From contig CACNCV010000003.1 of the NCBI GenBank assembly GCA_902619105.1, positions 116,311 through 180,310 on the forward strand: a stretch of DNA of 64,000 nt, read 5' to 3'. Of this stretch, positions 60,111 through 64,000 are shown piece by piece. The notes under the pieces are model-generated. The model saw nothing but the letters and a program-made list of their open reading frames with translations, made no database searches and had not been told where the DNA came from. The DNA comes from an uncultured Pelagibacteraceae bacterium (GTDB lineage Bacteria; Pseudomonadota; Alphaproteobacteria; Pelagibacterales; AG-422-B15). A program made the position numbers and the translations under genes. Numbering within the stretch: the first letter of the stretch is position 1; the number at the start of each line of letters is the position of its first letter.

Positions 60111-60935
60111 TTAGGGTTTCCACTCTGGTCTTCCAAAAAAAGAAAGAAACTTTTCCTTAGCGGTTGTTGACACTTTGAAATCAGAGATCATTTGTCCCCA
60201 AAATATAAATGTTATTTTGATAGGATTGTATGTTTTGACATTATCCCTAATTCCAAATTTTACAGGCTCAATTTCCTCTGCAAAAGTTCCAAATAATCTG
60301 TCCCAAATGATTAGTAAGTTGCCATAATTCCTATCTATGTAACACTCGTTGCTCCCATGATGAACCCTGTGTGATGAAGGAGTAACAAAAATATACTCTA
60401 AGATACCTAATCTTCTAATCCATTGTGTATGCCCAATAACACCCCAGAGTGTTGAGGCAACACCAGCTACAGCTGTAATAACAGGATCAAAACCTATTAA
60501 AGGCATTAATATAAAAAAAGGTACTTTGGTTATAGGTCCAAACCACGCTTGTCTTAAAGAAACAGTGAAATTCATTTCCTCACTAGAATGATGATTCATA
60601 TGAACAGCCCACATAAATCGTACTCTGTGCGAAAAGCGATGATACCAGTAATAGACAAAATCAATCATTATGAATGTGGTTAACCAAACAACCCATAACG
60701 GGAGAAGGTCATTGACTGTAATTAATCTAAATTGATATAGATATACGTATATTAAAAAAACTGAGCCTTTAGTTAGAAGTCCAATAATAAAATTACCCAG
60801 TAACAGACCAAGACCTGCGAATGTGTCTTCTAATTTATAGAACTTTAAGCCCTTAACAGATGAATAAATCGCTTCGGCTGTTATCAGCAATAAAACAATT
60901 GGTATTCCTAAAGCATATACGTCAAATTCAGTCAT
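60111..60935 (-). CDS. Fatty-acid hydroxylase / sterol-desaturase superfamily membrane enzyme
   Basis: 274 residues with about five membrane helices. Three histidine boxes for the di-iron site are seen: 'HRFSH' , 'HMNHHSSEEMN' and 'SSHRVHHGSN'. The 'NYGNLLIIWDRLFGTF' segment is characteristic of the family, which includes ornithine-lipid, carotenoid and alkylglycerol hydroxylases. Start chosen at ATG 60935, with AGAGA before it; an in-frame ATG 24 bp upstream is less likely. Lipid substrate unknown. Confidence 0.88.
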   Translation of the reverse strand: MTEFDVYALGIPIVLLLITAEAIYSSVKGLKFYKLEDTFAGLGLLLGNFIIGLLTKGSVFLIYVYLYQFRLITVNDLLPLWVVWLTTFIMIDFVYYWYHRFSHRVRFMWAVHMNHHSSEEMNFTVSLRQAWFGPITKVPFFILMPLIGFDPVITAVAGVASTLWGVIGHTQWIRRLGILEYIFVTPSSHRVHHGSNECYIDRNYGNLLIIWDRLFGTFAEEIEPVKFGIRDNVKTYNPIKITFIFWGQMISDFKVSTTAKEKFLSFFGRPEWKP

Positions 60936-60979
60936 ATTCTCTATTGAAATATATATCATTAGAACTATTTAGGGAAAGT

Positions 60980-61573
60980 ATGAAAAATATATTAATAATT
61001 ATCCTTTTAAGTTTATTTCTTGCAGTCCCCTTACACGCCGCAGGCGAAAAAGGCGGTAACGGAGGTAGCGGTGGTAACGGCGGAAGTGGCGGAAGTGGCG
61101 GAAGTGGCGGAAGCGGCGGAAGCGGCGGAAGCGGCGGAAGCGGTGGATCTTCCAGTGCTGGCCCTGGAGGTGGAAGTGGCTCTTATGGAAATTCATCTAC
61201 ATATGATGATGAATTAAGGCGTATAACATTTGAAATAGAAAAAAAAGACAATCTTGAAGGTGCTCTAAAAGACCTTGAAACTTATGTTTATGAAAATCCT
61301 CAAAATGCTAGTGGATGGAATCTAATAGGTTTTGCTAGTAGAAAACTTGGTAAATATGATGACGCTGAGATTTATTACAATACTGGTCTTGAAATTGAAT
61401 CAAATCATGAAGGAATTCTTGCATATCAGGGCGAGTTATTTTTACAGACCAACAGATATAATAAAGCTCTTGAAAATCTAGAGAAGCTAAAAGACCTATG
61501 TAATTTCAATTGTTATGAAAAAATAGAGCTTGCTGAAGCTATCGCAGAATACGAACTAGAAAATAACCTTTAA
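60980..61573 (+). CDS. Secreted Gly-Ser-repeat/TPR protein
   Basis: 197 residues from ATG 60980, with AGGGAAAG before it; a longer in-frame read would run through the divergent hydroxylase leader. A signal peptide (1-19) leads to a Gly-Ser linker (about 25-75), then TPR-like helices (about 78-195; 'ASGWNLIGFASRKLGKYDDAEIYYNTGLEI' in content is a repeat unit). Predicted periplasmic or secreted. The linker is coded by a 9-bp tandem repeat. Interacts with unknown partners; the following genes are also envelope proteins. Confidence 0.75.
   Translation: MKNILIIILLSLFLAVPLHAAGEKGGNGGSGGNGGSGGSGGSGGSGGSGGSGGSGGSSSAGPGGGSGSYGNSSTYDDELRRITFEIEKKDNLEGALKDLETYVYENPQNASGWNLIGFASRKLGKYDDAEIYYNTGLEIESNHEGILAYQGELFLQTNRYNKALENLEKLKDLCNFNCYEKIELAEAIAEYELENNL
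61079..61141 (+). repeat. Nine-bp minisatellite inside the Gly-Ser linker
   Basis: Seven perfect head-to-tail copies of GGCGGAAGY: three with final T (61079-61105) and four with final C (61106-61141), flanked by less perfect GG(T/C)GG(A/T) units. It is one of the very few GC-rich stretches here. Since the unit is 9 bp, slippage changes the linker by three residues without breaking the frame. Confidence 0.85.
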
Positions 61574-61624
61574 CTGGTTGATTTATTTTACTAGTCAATC
61601 TAATCTTTCATTGGTTTTCTTGAA

Positions 61625-61843
61625 ATGATAAAAGTTTTAGTTTTTTTTGTAATTGGGGCAGCAACCCTATATTTTATAATTCGAGCTCTTGTTAATACAG
61701 AGCCAGGTAAATTATCTCGAGTAATTAAAATAATCATATTTGCAGTTATTATAATTGCAGTTGTTTTCATGTTGACAAGAGGTAACCTTGGCTTTCTTGC
61801 ACCTATCATAGGTCTTGCGAGAAGATTGTTAGTAGGTTTTTAA
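61625..61843 (+). CDS. Small membrane protein resembling the N-terminus of a DnaJ-like membrane protein
   Basis: 72 residues, with two hydrophobic helices (about 3-20 and 33-52) and a C-terminal hydrophobic tail 'FLAPIIGLARRLL'. The pattern 'GKLSRVIK...RGNLGFLAPIIGL' resembles the membrane part of alphaproteobacterial DnaJ-like proteins, but there is no J domain. Whether it is a remnant or an independent protein cannot be told. It is 51 bp after the TPR gene and 5 bp before the lipoprotein gene. Confidence 0.6.
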   Translation: MIKVLVFFVIGAATLYFIIRALVNTEPGKLSRVIKIIIFAVIIIAVVFMLTRGNLGFLAPIIGLARRLLVGF

Positions 61844-61848
61844 ATATA

Positions 61849-63507
61849 ATGTTGACCATTAAAAAAAGTTTCGTAGTAGTAGTTTTCTTTTTGTCATCGC
61901 TTATTTTTTTTACATCATGTGATAGTGATCCAAATCAGTCTGCTGCATTCACCGGAGTACGGGTAATTGATAATTCTTATTCTCCTCCAGTAGTCAGAAT
62001 TAATGAGGGTGGCAAGGTTAGATTTAATAATTGGGGTAATAATCCACATAATGTTATTGCCGTGGATGAAACCTGGGGGTCGTATGAAGAAATACCTAAG
62101 GGTGATTACTTAGATATTACATATGAAGCTGAAGGTTTATACAAATACTTATGCTCATTTCATGCATCACCTGATGGTGAATGGGGAATGGTTGGGTCTG
62201 TTGTTGTTGGTGATATTAATTACGAAGATTATACAAACTTTTCAAAAATGGATGTAGTTCCATCTTTCTCTGGATCTATTAGAAATGTACCTGATGATTA
62301 TGAAACAATTCAAGATGCAGTTAATGCATCAAACCCTGGGGACTTAGTTCTTATTAAACCTGGGGTTTACTATGAAGAAGTTGTTGTTAATGTTCCATCA
62401 ATAACAATTCGTGGCTGGGATAGAAATAACACAATTATTGATGGTGAGTTTGAAAGAGGTAATGGAGTTCTTGTTGCTGGAGTAGATGGTGTAGTAATTG
62501 AAAACATAACTGCTCGTAATGCATTGCTTAATGGTTTTTATTGGGCAACAGTAAAGGGTTACAGGGGGTCATATTTAACAGCTTATAACAATGGTGACTA
62601 CGGTGTTTATGCATTTGATGCGGTTGATGGTGTATTAGAACATTCGTATGCTTCAGGTTCTCCAGATGCAGGCTTTTATATCGGACAATGCTATCCTTGC
62701 GATGCAATTGTAAATAATGTCATTTCAGAAAATAATGGTCTAGGTTATTCAGGAACTAATTCTGGAGGTTCTCTCTACATTATTAGTTCAGTATTTAGAA
62801 ATAATAAAGGGGGGCTAGCTCCTAACACATTAGATTCTGAATTACTGCCTCCTGAAAGAGAGACATTCATTATTGGAAATTTAATAGAAAATAATAACAA
62901 CAATGATGCTCCTGCTACAAAATCAACTTATTTATCTTTTGGCAACGGTGTTATCATTGCTGGTGGCAATAATAATATAATCAAAAATAATGTGATTGCT
63001 AACCATGATTTATATGGTGTCATTCTTACCGCGGCAGCTGATGTGAATTATTGGCCAGCTCATGGAAATAGAGTTGAAGATAATCTAATTTTAGCTTCTA
63101 ACAGGGCAGACATGGCAATTAGCGGCGTATCCAATCTTGGTAACTGTTTTAAAGGAAACTATTTTAATACTTCTATTCCGCCAGGCTTACAGTCTTTGAA
63201 TAAATGTGACGCTGGGTACATTCCATTAAGTTCAGATCTATCAGGTATGTGGTCGTCGCTTGCAAGAATTATTCATGCGAGTGATGGTGGATATCAACAA
63301 GGTGACTGGAGATCTTTTCCTAAACCTGAAAATCAACCAAATATGCCAATTATGGAAAAGTTGTTAAATCAAGGATATGATGAGAAAAATTTACCTACCT
63401 ATATGATCAGAAAATCTGTAAAGCCAGCTGTCGAGGTTTTTCAACAATTCAAAGATGTGCTGAGTGATATTGAATTACCAGAAGAAGCAAGAAACTATTT
63501 GAACTAA
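61849..63507 (+). CDS. Lipoprotein with cupredoxin domain and right-handed beta-helix
   Basis: 552 residues. A lipoprotein signal ends at Cys24 ('FTSC'), with Asp25 at the +2 position, which in E. coli favours inner-membrane retention. Residues about 34-122 form a plastocyanin-like domain with type 1 copper ligands His67, Cys102, His105 and Met114. Residues about 140-430 form parallel beta-helix repeats of the pectin-lyase/NosD type ('TIQDAVNASNPGDLVLIKPG', 'NNVISENNGLG'), followed by a helical C-terminus. The fusion of a copper electron carrier to a possible glycan-binding or lyase-like helix is unusual. No substrate can be named. Flanked by the small membrane protein and a PLDc_N-like membrane protein, probably in one operon. 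Confidence 0.78.
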   Translation: MLTIKKSFVVVVFFLSSLIFFTSCDSDPNQSAAFTGVRVIDNSYSPPVVRINEGGKVRFNNWGNNPHNVIAVDETWGSYEEIPKGDYLDITYEAEGLYKYLCSFHASPDGEWGMVGSVVVGDINYEDYTNFSKMDVVPSFSGSIRNVPDDYETIQDAVNASNPGDLVLIKPGVYYEEVVVNVPSITIRGWDRNNTIIDGEFERGNGVLVAGVDGVVIENITARNALLNGFYWATVKGYRGSYLTAYNNGDYGVYAFDAVDGVLEHSYASGSPDAGFYIGQCYPCDAIVNNVISENNGLGYSGTNSGGSLYIISSVFRNNKGGLAPNTLDSELLPPERETFIIGNLIENNNNNDAPATKSTYLSFGNGVIIAGGNNNIIKNNVIANHDLYGVILTAAADVNYWPAHGNRVEDNLILASNRADMAISGVSNLGNCFKGNYFNTSIPPGLQSLNKCDAGYIPLSSDLSGMWSSLARIIHASDGGYQQGDWRSFPKPENQPNMPIMEKLLNQGYDEKNLPTYMIRKSVKPAVEVFQQFKDVLSDIELPEEARNYLN

Positions 63508-63544
63508 TAGTTTAATTGTTTAACCTATTTATAGGAGATTTTAG

Positions 63545-63865
63545 ATGCCAGGTGTTACTTTTTTTCCATTAAATGATGTACCGTTTTTATCATTATTTTT
63601 TAACTTTTATGGCTACTATCTTCCCATATTTTTATATGCGACATGGACGTCTACTGCATTATTTGATTTATTTCTTTCAAAATACAGAGGCACGACTGGA
63701 AAAGTAATTTGGACATTTATCGTCATGTTCATTCCTCTAATCGGCTCATTAATCTATCACCTATTTGCAGCCAGGGAGTTAGATGTCACGATTAGGGCGA
63801 CCATGATCTTTGGTGGTATTGGTATTTTAATAATTGTTTTTCTCTATCTCGGTCTTGCCCTTTAA
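63545..63865 (+). CDS. Small membrane protein, PLDc_N-like
   Basis: 106 residues with three to four hydrophobic segments. 'GKVIWTFIVMFIPLIGSLIYHLFAAREL' in content (about 50-80) resembles the 'W......P.iG.iiY......' signature of phospholipase D nuclease N-terminal membrane domains. Preceded by AGGAGAT, 4 bp before ATG, a strong ribosome binding site. It follows the lipoprotein gene by 37 bp. Its stop shares TTAA with a convergent gene at the window edge. Confidence 0.6.
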   Translation: MPGVTFFPLNDVPFLSLFFNFYGYYLPIFLYATWTSTALFDLFLSKYRGTTGKVIWTFIVMFIPLIGSLIYHLFAARELDVTIRATMIFGGIGILIIVFLYLGLAL

Positions 63866-64000
63866 TCAATAGAAGTGATATTTGACACAAGAATTACTCC
63901 AATAAGAAGAGATTTAGCATCAATTGCATACAAGGCTATTGTAAAAAGAAAAAAATATGTAACGGCAAAGCTGGCCACAGTTAAAAGTACATTTACTCCA
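63862..64000 (-). CDS. C-terminus of a hydrophobic protein (runs off the window)
   Basis: The minus strand reads 45 codons from the window edge to TAA (63862-63864). The peptide includes 'LLTVASFAVTYFFLFTIALYAI' in outline, a membrane helix, then 'LLIGVILVSNI'. Open frame, hydrophobic pattern and stop-to-stop overlap with the neighbour favour a real gene. Family not identifiable from this fragment. Confidence 0.5.
   Translation of the reverse strand, partial: GVNVLLTVASFAVTYFFLFTIALYAIDAKSLLIGVILVSNITSID

Noticed and set aside
60999..61217. Arg/His-rich and Ala-rich open frames over the Gly-Ser repeat on both strands
   Set aside because: They are shadows produced by the 9-bp repeat read in other frames; the Gly-Ser frame has the signal peptide and TPR domain.
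49668..63521. Sixteen-base identical sequence AATAGTTTAATTGTTT after the MFS gene (49668-49683) and after the lipoprotein gene (63506-63521)
   Set aside because: Only two copies, no attachment-site or insertion context, and all but three of the bases are A or T. Chance matches of this length are plausible in such sequence.
1..64000. CRISPR arrays, insertion sequences, prophage or integrase genes
   Set aside because: No spaced direct repeats, transposase, integrase or phage structural proteins were found. tRNA-Ala and tRNA-Ser have no partial copies nearby that would mark an integrated element.

Overview
The window is a strongly AT-rich, densely packed stretch of bacterial chromosome with no rRNA, prophage, insertion sequence or CRISPR array. 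Several features point to an alphaproteobacterium: a TIGR02300 'FYDLN' protein followed by tRNA-Ala(GGC) and divergent from aroA-cmk-rpsA-ihfB; a pyrF-trpF-trpB-trpA-accD-folC cluster meeting trxA; an NrnC-type short ribonuclease D; an SH3_4 periplasmic protein; and an NDUFA9-like protein. Very short intergenic gaps, many 1-8 bp overlaps and six convergent pairs that share one 4-bp stop palindrome suggest a streamlined genome. A marine, free-living lifestyle is an inference, not something read directly.

Layout. 1-4.2 kb: an amidase (partial) divergent from a ring-hydroxylating-oxygenase homologue that has lost its Rieske cluster loop, a glutamine-synthetase-like ligase, AlaX and an enoyl-CoA hydratase. 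4.2-11.5 kb: DMT exporter, TerB/J-domain protein, two unlisted small ORFs, pdxH, a cation diffusion facilitator, SH3 and nuclease proteins, exonuclease I and RmuC. 11.5-21.4 kb: trxA facing a long minus-strand block folC, accD, trpA, trpB, trpF, pyrF, ihfB, rpsA, cmk, aroA. 21.4-27 kb: TIGR02300 protein, tRNA-Ala, the LPS export genes lptB-lptA-lptC with kdsD and nrnC, an NDUFA9-like protein and uppP. 27-35 kb: glutamate synthase (gltD then gltB), queG and an epimerase. 35-38.8 kb: DMT transporter, hydrolase, two glycosyltransferases. 38.8-47.2 kb: thrS-infC-rpmI-rplT-pheS-pheT-lepA and tRNA-Ser. 47.2-64 kb: a more accessory region with ACC deaminase, transporters, a structured RNA candidate next to DnaA boxes, a carboxyltransferase/isomerase/cytochrome b561 operon, cytochrome c', YjbQ, SelO, amino-acid ABC components, a MATE pump, a cold-shock gene, a MarR-like regulator, a fatty-acid hydroxylase, a Gly-Ser-rich TPR protein and a cupredoxin/beta-helix lipoprotein.

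The most interesting observations are: (i) the Rieske-less oxygenase beside a glutamyl ligase and an amidase, which together look like a gamma-glutamylation shuttle for an unknown amine; (ii) a tryptophan synthase whose two subunits both depart from the usual active-site motifs; (iii) a GC-rich structured RNA with terminator between tandem DnaA boxes and a LysE exporter; (iv) two identical-geometry operators 75 bp apart between uppP and gltDB; (v) infC starting at an ATA codon and a ThrRS without its TGS domain; (vi) a cold-shock gene whose ribosome binding site is buried in a stem.
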